From Rhabdornis inornatus (Eukaryota > Chordata > Aves > Passeriformes > Rhabdornithidae), in the NCBI GenBank assembly GCA_013397075.1, contig VWZS01008203.1, positions 310,001-374,000 of the forward strand: a DNA stretch of 64,000 nt, in the 5' to 3' direction. The position numbers and the translations under genes were made by a program. Numbering within the stretch: position 1 is the stretch's first letter; each line of letters starts with the position of its first letter. Of the stretch, positions 13,256-25,000 are shown one piece after another. The notes under the pieces were generated by a model that was not told the origin of the DNA, did no database searches, and saw nothing but the letters and a program-made list of their open reading frames with translations.

Positions 13256-14063
13256 AAACACAGAATGGTTTGAATTGGAAGGGACCTTAAAGATTATCTA
13301 GTTCCAACTCCTCTACTGTTGGCAGGGGTGCCACCCATGAGATCTGGATGTTCAAAGCCTCATTCAGCTCCTCTCTCTTTTAGAACAGCTTACCAGGGGA
13401 TCTATCATCTAGTAATTCTTTAAAAAGCTGTAATTTTGCTCTTCCAAAGTTCAAATCCTTGTCTCTCCCATACTCCTCCATTCCTAACCTCCTTTAATAG
13501 CACATTTGCATTGGTGAGCACCAGGTCCAGTAGCACTTGTCCTCTCATTGGTTTGTCCAATACCTGAATGAGGAAGTTATTCTCAAGACAGCCCAGGATT
13601 CTCCTGGATTTTGTACAGCCAGCTGTATTTCTTACCCAGTAGACATCCCCCATCAGGATGACAGCCTGTGAGGGTGATGCCTCCTACAGCAGAAGCAAGA
13701 GGCTTCATCCACAGGCTGCTCCTGCTCAGGTGAACTTAGACCCCAGCCACAATGTGTTCTTACTTGGTCGGTCCTGTCCTTGATTTTTACCCAGATGTTC
13801 TCAGCACGTTTGTGGCTGTTTTTCAGAGGCAGCTCTTCATAGCTTATTCATTCCTTAAGGTAGAGTGAAACACCCCCTCTCCTCCTACCTAGTTTATCTC
13901 TTCTGGGCTTACAGCTCTCAATTGCTGTGTTCCAGCTGAGATATTCATCCCACCATGTTTCCATAATAGCAATTAAGTCAATTTCTAACTCCCATCATGA
14001 TTTCCAACTCCTCTTCCTTATTACCAATGCTGAAGACATTGGTGTAGAGGCACTTCAGCTGAA
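13256..14063 (-). mobile_element. CR1 LINE: 5'-truncated, internally deleted copy with endonuclease region and 3' UTR
   Basis: On the minus strand, translation from about 14060 gives a decayed N-terminal part of the CR1 ORF2 endonuclease: an LKCLYTN start phrase, GNK.EELE, LIAI.ETWWDE and RRGGVSLYLKE, in the order expected for apurinic-like LINE endonucleases. The ETWWDE segment is a hallmark of this domain. A 77-codon frame (13653-13420) carries the next part, with VLDKP.RGQVLLDLVLTN and KSKIT. After about 13420 the reading changes within some 50 bp to CR1 3' UTR: GGAACTAGATAATCTTTAAG and GGTCCCTTCCAATTCAAACC lead to the 3' end near 13256. The whole reverse transcriptase is absent, so the copy is both 5'-truncated and internally deleted. 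It has stops and frameshifts and makes no protein. Confidence 0.88.
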
Positions 14064-17000
14064 TAAATCTTCAGGGAAAAAAAGAAAAAGAATAGAAAAG
14101 AAAAAAAGATTCCTCAGTTTTAGATCTCACTTTGCAGTAGGTGACTTTTGAATAGACCAGATTAGAAAAAAGAAACAAACATGAACCAAACCAAACCAAT
14201 ACAAAACAAAATGACCAACAAAAAAACCCACCTCATCCTTAATTCTTAACATGTTTTTTTAATTAATTTTCAGTTTGCTTCACTAGAAAATGGGTCATTT
14301 TTCTTGCCCAGAAGGACAGTATTTGTAGTTACTGCCTAAATTATTTTAAATTTCATGGATGTTACATTGGGAAATGCCTATAGAGCTGTCTTCAATATAC
14401 TTTTCCAAAGTAGTTGTTTATTGTTTCTTGTGATAATATATTTCTTAGCTATTTTAAATATTTAAAAAACCAAGAGGTCTTATAAAGCCTACCAAGTGCT
14501 TATAAAATAATTAATTTCTTAATATAATCTTCCACTGTTATCTTAAAATTTCTATCTCAATTCACATTTGAAGGTGTAAATTACTAAATATGCACATTTT
14601 CAGCAAAAGCTCAGATATTTTTAAACCAAGTATATATATTGTGGTTTCTTAGTTTCAAGAATAATCATGGGGTAAACATAATGCCTACTAGCTATTAATT
14701 TTTTTTCCAATATGCATTTTATTTGTGCATGAGAAACACATCTTTAATTAATCCTCTGCAGTTATTTGGCAACTTTTAAAATACAATTTTTCTACTTCCT
14801 TGTAAATCTCCTTCATAGTAAAAAAAGTGAATTAAGCGATATTAATATATCTTTAACAGGGTTTTTCCCTTTAAATATGCATTCCATGTAATAGTTAAAC
14901 TGAAGTATCAATATCAAGTATCAATGTTTTGGGGTCTTTTGTTGTTTGGGTTTTTGGTTTTTTTTGTTTGTGGGGTTTTTAGTTTGGATTTTTTTTGGGG
15001 GGGGGAAGTGTTTATAACTTGCACTTACAAACGATGAGACACATGGCACAACTCATAGACCGATACTGAAAAATTACCTTTTGCTCTACATATAGAGGTA
15101 CATTTTATGGCAAAGTGATAAACAAACCACATTTTTAAGGTGGTTCAGTGTTGCAGTGTTATATTGTGTAATGTGTTCGTTTTTTATTAACTATACAGTT
15201 ATTGACTTATTTTAACAAAGTACTCAATTTACCTGAAAAATGAAAAATATCAAATAAGAAATATTTGCTTGAGGGAAATACCTTTAATGACTAATTCTAT
15301 ATCAACTGGACATAGATCCATTATTAATGAGGATACAGTAAATGAGAAGAATCTAAAGAGCTATTTAGCTAACTAACTGCTTACTTGAGACTTTTTTACC
15401 TAAAACTTTGCAAGGAGGTTGTATTTCTGCAAACAAATTCCAGCTCATGTGCCTGCAGCAGAGTAAGATGAGCTTATTGAGTGTACTGACTACCAGATAA
15501 AGTCAGTCACCTAAACACAGCTTCTAGTCCATCCAATATGATCCTAGATAGTCAAGATAGCTACACAAACCTGTGGGTATGGCATAGGTCCCACCAGAAA
15601 CTTGTACCTTTGTAGAACAGCAGATTTAGGCCTTTGAGATTGCCCTAAAACAAATCTCAAAAAGATGCTTGTCTTTAGACTGTTAAATCCAGCCTAGCTA
15701 TACATATATTTATAAACACACAATAAAATCTACTAGAAGGACCTGGACAATCCTGGTCCTTCAATAAGAGTTAAGCCTCACTTTTTTTCCCACTAAATGC
15801 ATTATATTTATTTGTGTACTAATTTTGGGCTCAATTAAAAAGCACAAATATGGCTTTTTAAAAGCAGGGGGATTATGATAATTACAAAAATGTTTCTGTA
15901 ACTATTCATAAGCAAATGACCCAGCTGGTGCTAATGATATTGACTATGTAAAGACAGTGTTTCATATTCTTCATTTTTTTTGTACATAATGGTTTTGACG
16001 AGATGACCATAGCTTGCACATCCACATGGCCAATGCAATGCAGAAGCTGCAGCTGAACTCCATTTTACCATAGATTTATTGTGAAGCATTGGTTACATTT
16101 AGAAAGTACAGATTGAATTATAAATGCTCAAAGAAGTAGCAATCTCATTGCAGGCATGGATTTAAATTTGGATTACCTACATAGAATGAAAGAATAAGTC
16201 ATGTTTTGACAAGAAAATCTAATTATATTAATGTGAGTATGACTGTGCAAAGACAGCAAACAAGGAAAAAAGGGGAACTAATTTGAGCAGTGATAAAGTT
16301 CTTTGTATAGAAATGGCAGTTACCAATATGAATATTTTTAGACTAATATACTGCTTGCTGCTCCTTGCAAGTGCTAAATATGCATTTAATTTCATATTTA
16401 CTGCTGTGACATTTTAGTGAGATAGTATTGTTCATTTAAATGGTGGTACTTCTTATCGTTATGCTTTTTTTTTTTTCTTATTGTAACACGTGGACCAATA
16501 TTAGTTTTTAAGATAAAACCTTTCTACCAAGAAGAAACATCTGCAAAAAGGGAGGAGATAAATGAAGGATACCTTTTGGCAATTAAATATGCTGGCACAA
16601 GATTTCATGCATACATATTCTTCAAAATCTAAGATAATTGTATTTCCTTCATAGGAAGAGCTACCACACACCTGTCCTCCTCTGCTTATTCCTACTTACC
16701 CTTTTTATAGCACAAATACATAGTACAAGACAGTGCACAAAGGGCAGTTCTTGTCAGGCAAAAGGCACTTAAGAACAGTGTTTATGTGTATAAACATTAA
16801 ATGGGACAGAAGTAACCTAATCTTAAAAGTAGGCTTCAGACTACATGTGGGTTTCTCCCATTCCATCCTGACAGATGTGATATTGCTCCAGCTTTGCGTT
16901 GCCAAGCCCTGCCAATTGTGAAGCTAAGCATGTGTCCACAGTAGGCAGCATGGTGTGTGCATGCGTGCACAAGGGCACGCAGAACCCTACACACGCAGTC

Positions 17001-17249
17001 ACACAGGTCAGCACACACAGGGACTGGCACCTTCACTGACACTCACATGACCGCATAGAATGCCACATTTTCCCATGCTTGCTCCCCTTGGATCTGCCCT
17101 GGTCCTTTTCTTGTCTTTGGTCCTGGCTGTAAGCCTCTTATATTAAGTTTTACTTAGTAACCAAATGCTCTGTCCCTACATCCTCTGACAAGTTCTCTAC
17201 TTCTGCAGGCAACTACACCATCTACCTTGTATGGCTTTCATGATGGAGT
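14064..17249. other. AT-rich unique sequence with low-complexity patches; possible conserved non-coding block
   Basis: No gene is recognised. An A-rich patch (about 14070-14230) adjoins the 5' end of the CR1. A T/G-rich patch lies at 14931-15006. A stretch rich in alternating TG/CA with a few CpGs lies at about 16928-17045. The part from about 15850 to 16480 has many TAATTA/ATTTAAAT-type words and no repeat signature. That texture is often seen in vertebrate conserved non-coding elements, but conservation cannot be judged from one sequence. Confidence 0.45.
14931..15006 (+). repeat. T/G-rich low-complexity tract
   Basis: The tract contains almost only T and G on this strand. G runs lie at 14931-14934, 14948-14950, 14972-14975 and 14997-15005, with long T-rich spacers. 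It looks like a degenerate simple repeat. Confidence 0.8.
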
Positions 17250-17559
17250 TCATTGACACTGAGGGAGGGTTTCAAGAAGAAACCAGCCTTTTCTAGACCA
17301 AGCAATAGGCAACACACAATAGGCAGAAATCGATTCACAGGAAGTTCTAACTGAATATGAGAAATAACCTTTATTGTGCAGGTGATGGAGCACTGAAACA
17401 GATTGCCCAGAGAGGCTGTGGAGTGTCCCTCAATGCAGATATTAAAGAAATGTCTGAATGAAATCATGTGCCATGTGCTCTAGGATGACACTGACTGTGC
17501 AGGGAGGTTGGATCAGGTGGTCCTTTCTGACTTCATCCATTCGGTGGTTCTGTGACTCT
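17250..17559 (+). mobile_element. CR1 LINE 3' end fragment
   Basis: The sequence follows the 3' part of a CR1 subfamily, with phrases such as AAACCAGCC..TTCTAGACC, GGCAACACACAATAGGCAGA, CACAGGAAGTTCTAACTGAA, GGTGATGGAGCACTGAAACA, TTGCCCAGAGAGGCTGTGGA, GTGCCATGTGCTCTAGGATG and GCAGGGAGGTTGGATCAGGT. It ends near GGTTCTGTGACTCT, a worn copy of the CR1 terminal octamer. Only the last ~310 bp is present (5' truncation, usual for CR1). The subfamily differs from the copy at 33838-34209, which has different 3' UTR wording. It carries no functional coding sequence. Confidence 0.9.
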
Positions 17560-18359
17560 TGGGGAGTTTCCCATCAGGGACAATGACCAAATTTCCTTCT
17601 TTGCTAGCTTTAGGATAGTCAGTTCAATAAGTTCCATTTTCTCTGGTGATATTGGTAGGGTTCTTCCACCAATCTTTGCATTTATCATGATTGTTCTTCA
17701 ATCACACGCTCTAAACACTTTTATATGTGCATAAAACCTATCAATGTAATTACCCCTCCCCCTTATGTTCTACTGGTTTTCCATCTAAATCAGAGTCTGC
17801 ATGCAAGGAACTGTGGGGAATATGTTTACATCTGTCAATTTCCAGGTGCAAGTTTGCTAAGCTGCTGCCTTTGTGTATGGCTCCTTTTCACAGGCTCTCT
17901 CATTACACTGATCACTTCAAAGAGGTTAAGGTTTCAGCTTTACTGAGCTCCTGAGTAAGAGCTCTGTGGACACAATTCAACTCCACTGTCCTCAACTCTG
18001 TTTCTCTGACAGTGGTGAATAGAGTTGTCTATTCACAGAGATGAATAGACAATAGAATTAAAGGTAAATTAAAGCTCTCACTGTTGAGAAATAAACTGTT
18101 TCCCAAATAAGCTGTTTATTCAAGAGGCTTCTACAGTCCAAAGTTACATTTCAGATACAATGACACTGACAAGCCAGGTGTCAGTAGAGGAAATGTGCAG
18201 AAAGAATTGATTTATGAAAATTAAATTTCCTGTGTAAGCTTTTTTCTCTTTTTAAAAAAAGTGAGTCAAAAGACTTATTTTCCTCCTGGAGCATCTGGTC
18301 ACGGGGCTTATGTCATAGCAGCCTTACAAAATATATTCAGAACATAATGAATTCTAGAT
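17560..18359. other. Unique sequence between two CR1 ends
   Basis: Short open frames (up to 75 codons) at 17552-17954 have no recognisable features. A perfect 11-bp inverted repeat with a 6-base loop lies at 18025-18052. No gene is supported. Confidence 0.5.
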
Positions 18360-18427
18360 TGTAGGTCAGTGATTGGACTTGATGGTCTTAGAAATCTTTT
18401 CCAACTTTAATGATTCTATGATTCTAT
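18360..18427 (+). mobile_element. CR1 LINE 3' tail, very short
   Basis: A fragment of about 70 bp has the final CR1 3' UTR phrases: GATTGGACTTGATGGTCTTA, TCTTTTCCAACTTTAATG, and then the terminal repeat ATTCTATG followed by ATTCTAT. The severe 5' truncation is typical of the family. Confidence 0.88.
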
Positions 18428-21400
18428 TTGGCCTTCTGTGAAGCATTTTTTTTCTTGTTGGATCAAGCATGTTTTGCTTTCCTCTTGCATAAAAACATTG
18501 TTAGTTTTAAAGCTGTCTTCTGCAAACAATGTTAGGGAAATATCATTCACTTTAATTCTAAGAATGTTAATAAGGCATGAAGAGCATTAATATTTAAACT
18601 CACTTACAAAATTATTTTTTACATGGTAGTATTTGTTCAGTTTTATGACTTGCTAAAGTGTAGTACATTCATATTTCAGAGCTCTAAGAAAAATTAAGAA
18701 CTCTTGACTGACACTGTAAAGAGAGTTCATTCAAACTCATGTTTAGTAGAAAAACAGTCCCATATGATGCCAAAGAAAAGAGATACCAGAGTGTAGCTAA
18801 GAAGAAAATAGGAAGAAATACCTTGGAACTCACTACAAAATTATTATTTGGTGTCTCTGGCTTTGGACGTTCAAATTGCTGTTCCAGTGACTTAAGTTAT
18901 TACCACTAAAAATCAGACCGAGTCATTTCTATATTCATGTATGCGCTTTTTTGTTCCTTTAGATAATCAATACTGAATTGCTTAAAGCATATTAATTTCA
19001 TTACAGGTATGTGATGATTTAACATTCCCAGAGTCATACTGTGATATCTATTCTCAATATTACTTCAGTGAAATCAAAATCACTGAAACTAAATCCTATA
19101 AGTATAGGTAGGGATTCCAGAAACAAAAGAGAGAAGATAATTTCTTTTCTGATATTTCTACCACATAGATTTGTAGTTCAGAAGATGGATAAATTGCATA
19201 ACATTTGTGACTTTTCTTTCTTCTGTTCTCAGGTATTGATGAAAATATCTTTGATACTACTGCTGCTAAAGATAATTAAATCAAAACATGGTACATCTTC
19301 AGAGATTTTTTAAATTATTAAATAAAATTATTCAAGATGTACTCAGTCAGATAGTCTGTAATATACACATGCTCCTGTTAGGAATAACTACTGGGAAAAA
19401 TATGTACTAATTGGGGTAGAAAGAGTTAGTTGCTTTGTAGCTACCAATATCATTGCTGCATGGCCTATGGCAGAAAAGTCAAAGTTGTGTCAGTGTCTGT
19501 ACAAAAAATTCCTAATCTCTATCATCATGAACACACTATATTGGGATGTTGTCGTGCTAACATATTACACACAACTGAGGAAAATGGTTTTAACAGCTAA
19601 ATTACAGTAATAGAGGAGCTACTGAGGAGTTCCTAGAGTTCCCAGCTTCTGTACCACAGAATATCTTGACAGTCCTGCAGAAAAACTGAGTATCAAACTG
19701 ACTGCTGGTCTATAAGTAGTGCTTACTGTGAAATTCCTGTCACTGAAATCAAAAGTATTTCTTTATTAAATATTAAAAGAAAAAAAATATTTGCAGGATT
19801 TTTTTTTTCAGAAGACTGGAAAAGCATCCTGTGGAGTTTTCAGAGACATTTGCTTTCATTTTCAAGAGCTTTGCTATGGATGATTCAGTTCTTGTAGTAG
19901 CAGCTAAATAACGTGGGCTAATCCAATACCCTTTGAAATCAGAGTGCTGATATTCCCAGTGAAGTAAGGAAACATTTGTTAGTGAGTAGATTGACTTCTT
20001 ATCTTTAGGAGTATGCTATTATCCCTAAAGTTACTCTGCTCATACATTCACCTTTATAGCTGTGGGCCCAACTGTAATACACTTGAGATATTCAAGCCCC
20101 AGTGCTGACTAATTTGAAATCTTCTGCATCTCATCACTTTTATTATTTGAAACGTGCTAAGTGTCTTTTCTTCTACTAGTTCCTTTGCGTTATGGAGGTA
20201 CTTGGCTTCATGATTGATGTTAAAGGAAATTTGTTAGGTTTTTCCTTATTTGTGATTTCACGAAGATGTATGATTCTTCATTTTCCCCTCATTTCTCCCC
20301 ATTTATTTCTTCCCATATTCCAGATTATATTTCTTTCTTGCTATATTCCCCTTCACATTTTTTTAAAATCTTTGAATCCAGTCTACAGGGTGAAATTTAC
20401 ACCACCCATTTTTCTAAAAGCTAAAAAAAATCCCTAATACATTAATAACCACAATAAAAATGGGAATGTTAGACAGTCTTCATTCATATGGAAGCCAAAA
20501 CACATGCTTGATTATCTTATAAGGTACAAAAGAGAACAGTAAGATCAAATATTCATGTGCATGCCTCTTACTGATTACTTTCATTCAAATACATGTCAGC
20601 ACAGGGCTGGATGAGCCTAAAAATAAAGCCTAGCTGAAGACAGTTGCTCCCTGGCTTAAAATTTCCCAGGCACATAAGAAAACTGAATTAAAACCACTAG
20701 AGAATTTCAGAGTAATGAGAGACTGAATGCCAAAAAGAAATGAGTCTATCTATTTATAACAAAATTAAAAGTTTGAGTCAATACAAGAGGAATCAGTGGA
20801 TTATGTCAGTTATTTATGAGATGGATGGAATTAATCAGTGAGAGAGAGAGCAATGAGCTAACTGGAAAATTAGCAAATCATCCCACGAACATTGAAAGTT
20901 AGTCATCACCAAAAAGTCAGCAAAATCTTGTGTGGGATTAACAACAGGTAAGAACAGAAAGGTTAGCAAGCGTGTGTGAGATAAGAGTCAAAGCTTTCCT
21001 GACTTTCCCCTTTGTTTCTTCTCTGCCAGAGAACTGCTGATGCCCAGAATATAACTCATCCAGAATATATCATATTTAAAAGATATGACTGGATTGTTTT
21101 TGTGCCAGTTGCATAGTAAATTTAACTGCCTCCATACTGCAGGTCTGAAATGTTGGTTCTCAGCTGTTTGTCCAGTATTTCTAGATATCTTCATCTATAT
21201 CCAATGTCATCCAGACTGCAGGAGGTAAAAACTCAAGTGAGCAGACAAAGTAGCCAAGTAAATTCCTGGCAGAAAAAGAAGAAAAGCCTTGAAAAAAGTA
21301 GATAAATGTCCATTGCTTCCTTTATACTGTAGGGTTTGAGTGAAACAATAGTAGGGACCATTTTAACACGTTTTTCTCTTGGTACATGCTTTTTGTTTTC

Positions 21401-24400
21401 TAGCCTCTATTCCTTAAAACTTAAAACAAACAAACAAGCAAAAAAAAAGATTTTTTTTTAACTGCAGTGCATTTTTGGAATTAATATGTTTCCACAATAG
21501 AAATTTTATTAAAAACATGATTAAATATAATTAAAATAGCAAATTACAGCTTCTGAAAGTAACTTAAACATATGTTAAGGTATTCAAAAGGTAGCTGGAC
21601 TTTGTGACCTTTGATACACAGAATTTAAAAGTAAAGTATGATTTTTCTTATTGCTATTTTCCAGACACTTGCATTACTTCTCTTTTATGAAAAAAGAAAA
21701 ATAGAGGAACTTCTTCATTTCTTTATTCCTTTTTAAAAAAATTCTCAAATCAAAAAGTAGAGCTCTAGAGGCTGAAAAGCTGATATGCCTTTCCCTTACT
21801 GTTCTTCGGCATTAAGTACCCCGGACTGACTGAGAAGGGAAAGGCCCATTGCAACAAAGTATCCACATGTTGATGAATCCATGACCCATACAAGTATCAT
21901 TTGACTTTCAACACTGTGTTCTAGTGTAGTGGGACGATACTCATACAAATCTGCCCACTAGAGCTTAAGCTCAGTTTGTGCAAAATTCCAGTGTTCCTGT
22001 GGATGGAATGCACCCTTCTGTGTGACTCAGGACACATTCTGGCTGTAGCAGCACACAAAACCTTGTATTTGTAATGGGAAGTTTTTTCTAAGGCCTATCA
22101 ATATCTAAGGAATGGAAAGCTGAGTTTCCAAGAGTTTCCAAAGATAAAGTAGAACTTTTAACTTTCAACTTGCTTGAAATTTCTCTCAAGTTAACAGTAA
22201 ACAAAACATTACCATTTAATGGTCACTTCTGAATGAAGCCATTGATGACAATATGTTGCTTACCTCTGTAATTCTATAGCAATCATCTTACACAAGTAGT
22301 GTTCATTAATGGGACTCTTGACAAATTGCTGTGTATTCCAAGTACTAATAGACCTGTATCTAAACAACACATTTTTGTTGTTTAGACAAACAAGTTCTGC
22401 TAGTTTGGAATTTTTGAGACTTATGAGTTGACCAACAAAAATAAAAAAAAAAAATTCAAATCAATGCAGAGAGAAATTTCCATCATTGTTACCGACTTTA
22501 CAATCTTTACTGAGCATCTGGCTGTTCTGTGGTGTTCATTAAGCTAGGAATACAAATACTAGGAATACAGCTTATCTCTTCAAGTCGTTGCCAGCAACAG
22601 AAACAAATGTATTTCAGCAGCACAATTATTGATCTATGCTATTCATAAAGAAAAATGTTTTTCCATTTTTCCACACATATTTTATGGGATTTGAAGATTA
22701 TTTCATGTTCTCCAGCCATTTTTTAATCTTATTTCTACCTTTACCTTCACCTTCATTTTTTTTCCTATCAGAGGTATATCTAAGTACAATTCAAATCCAT
22801 TATTAAAACTCTTTCTGAACATCTTATTCCTCTGAACTTCTCACTTTTCTCAAGAAGATGCAACTTTGAGCCTCAAACAGCGTAACAAAACATGGCATTT
22901 TACTGAGTCTGAAATGAGCAGTACAGAGATGAATGAACACCATCTCACCAGGCCAGTGCTGGTGAATTGTATGCAGATGAATTTTCTTACTGTTTTCTTA
23001 AGCAACCCCAGCAAGCTGCCTGTTATTGACCATTAGTTTCCTCTGCTTCTCAAACACACTTACCCAGCCATGTGCTCCTAAGAGAAGATGATGAATATGT
23101 ACATGAAACATTTTTGGAGGTCTATCTCTCTGCTGTGTGACCAAGTTTATTCACTTTGGTTTGGTTTTTCGTGGGGTCTGGCGTGTACCTCTTCCTTTGT
23201 ATTCCGTTCAGCTTTGCTGTACAGGCAGAGGACATGACAGCTCCGTAGAGTGTGCAGCTGCCACCAATGCTTGCCTTTTGTTGACATCCCCCATGTAGCA
23301 AGGACTGACCTAACACTGGAACTGGTGTGGTAAGAGCAGAAAAGATTGTGTGGTACTGCTCCCAGTTGGATATCGTACCTTATTAATGTTCTAACTTCCA
23401 AAACAATGATGATTAGCCCTTCTCTCATCCCTGGCCTTTCTTGGTCAGACAAAGCTCATTTCATGTGGGTGCTAGAGTGAATGGAGAAGACATCCAACAG
23501 AATTTATGGAAAAATGCATCAAACATGAAGGATATTTGAGATACATTTTCCTTGCCATTGAAGATGTGTTGTAGATTGTTAGCCTGCCATTTCTTTCTTT
23601 CCATAGTCACAGAAAAAGGTCCTTTTTAATATATAAAGAAATAGAGATTTCTTTGAGATCCAGATTAAGAATTTATTTCTAATCTTATCAAATAATTAAG
23701 TTACGCATGAATGTCTCACTTATAAAGTTGGAATCCTGAGATTTATGAAAAGTAAAGCATAATTCAATGTTTAAGAAATATATCACTAAAAGGCAATTTG
23801 GTTGTTCTTAATCTCTTCAATCTTAAAATAGAGGATTTCAGCTATTGAATAACTCTTTAATCAGTGGGAGAAAAAAACCACAAAACCAAACCTTTAAAAG
23901 ATTGTGAGATTTTTATCGGTCATTTAGAAAGTCTGTTGTTTCAGGCTTTTAAAACTTTAAAACTCCTGAGGGGGTTATAGTGTCTTTTTTGCTGTCATTA
24001 TTGTTTTGTCTTAGAAGAAACAAGCAAAATGCTTTTGCTTAATTCAAAACTGAGAAGCTGCTTCTTTTCTCCAAATTATTTCCTTTACTGGTCAGTTCTT
24101 ATTTACCTCCCCCTGCACGCATTGTTTCAGAAAGGATATATTCATTCATTTTGAGTTCTCGGAAACTCCACATTTCCAGAAGAATTCTATGGCTTGCCAA
24201 TTGTAATCATGCATGGAAATAGGTCACTGGACCAGCAGCTTATAGACTGGTCCAATGGCTTTCAAGTAGGCTTTTCAAGTGGCTTTCCAAAGTTTTGAAG
24301 TTTTGCTTCTAAAACCATGGAAATTCCAGAGGCATTTCTGCCATTATTTTTTAAATGAGAACTCAAATTCTTAATGTCTTCATGTTTTCCAACTATTTTT

Positions 24401-25000
24401 ATTAAATTATTTAATGTAACTACCAAGATTTAGTATATTGTACTTTTGATATCACACAGAAATTTACTTCATTTAAGATCATAAAGGACACCAAAATTAA
24501 TTTACGTAGACACAGACAAAAGCATATAGACATAAAAATGCAAGTCCCTGTCTTTTGTTGTATCCTTCTGAGGCGATGCTGGGACATGCATCCAAATTTT
24601 GCTGTTCAGGTGTCATTTTTGTTTACAGACAGATAGCTTCATGCTGAGTATTTAAGCCATAAGGTCTTTACAGCACTGCAGGGCTACTGCAAAGGTTTGT
24701 TTTTCCTCTCTTGAGTCTCCTTAATCCCATTCTGGAGTATAAATACTTCCATAATCCCTCGCTTTTGAGTGAAGATTATAAGAGATGTCATTTTTTTTTC
24801 ACTAATCCTTGTTCTCAGTGGACATGTTGCTGCATAACCAAGATTCTTTTTACTTGGTTAAGAGATACTCATGTCCAGCTACTGCTGCTTCTCTTCCATA
24901 GCCTCTATTTGTCAAAGTGCCAGGAACTAACAGACTACTGTGAATAATCTAAGAATTTTCTTTACTTTTATTTCCCCCCTTAGTTTTTATTTATGACAAG
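18428..25000. other. AT-rich unique sequence, no gene recognised
   Basis: About 6.6 kb without a supported gene. A perfect 11-bp hairpin lies at 22359-22386, and a 10-bp inverted repeat (CCTTTCCCTT/AAGGGAAAGG type) near 21788-21845. The part 23110-23460 is less AT-rich and holds overlapping minus-strand frames of 64 and 101 codons that I cannot match to any family. The rest is featureless to me. Confidence 0.5.
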
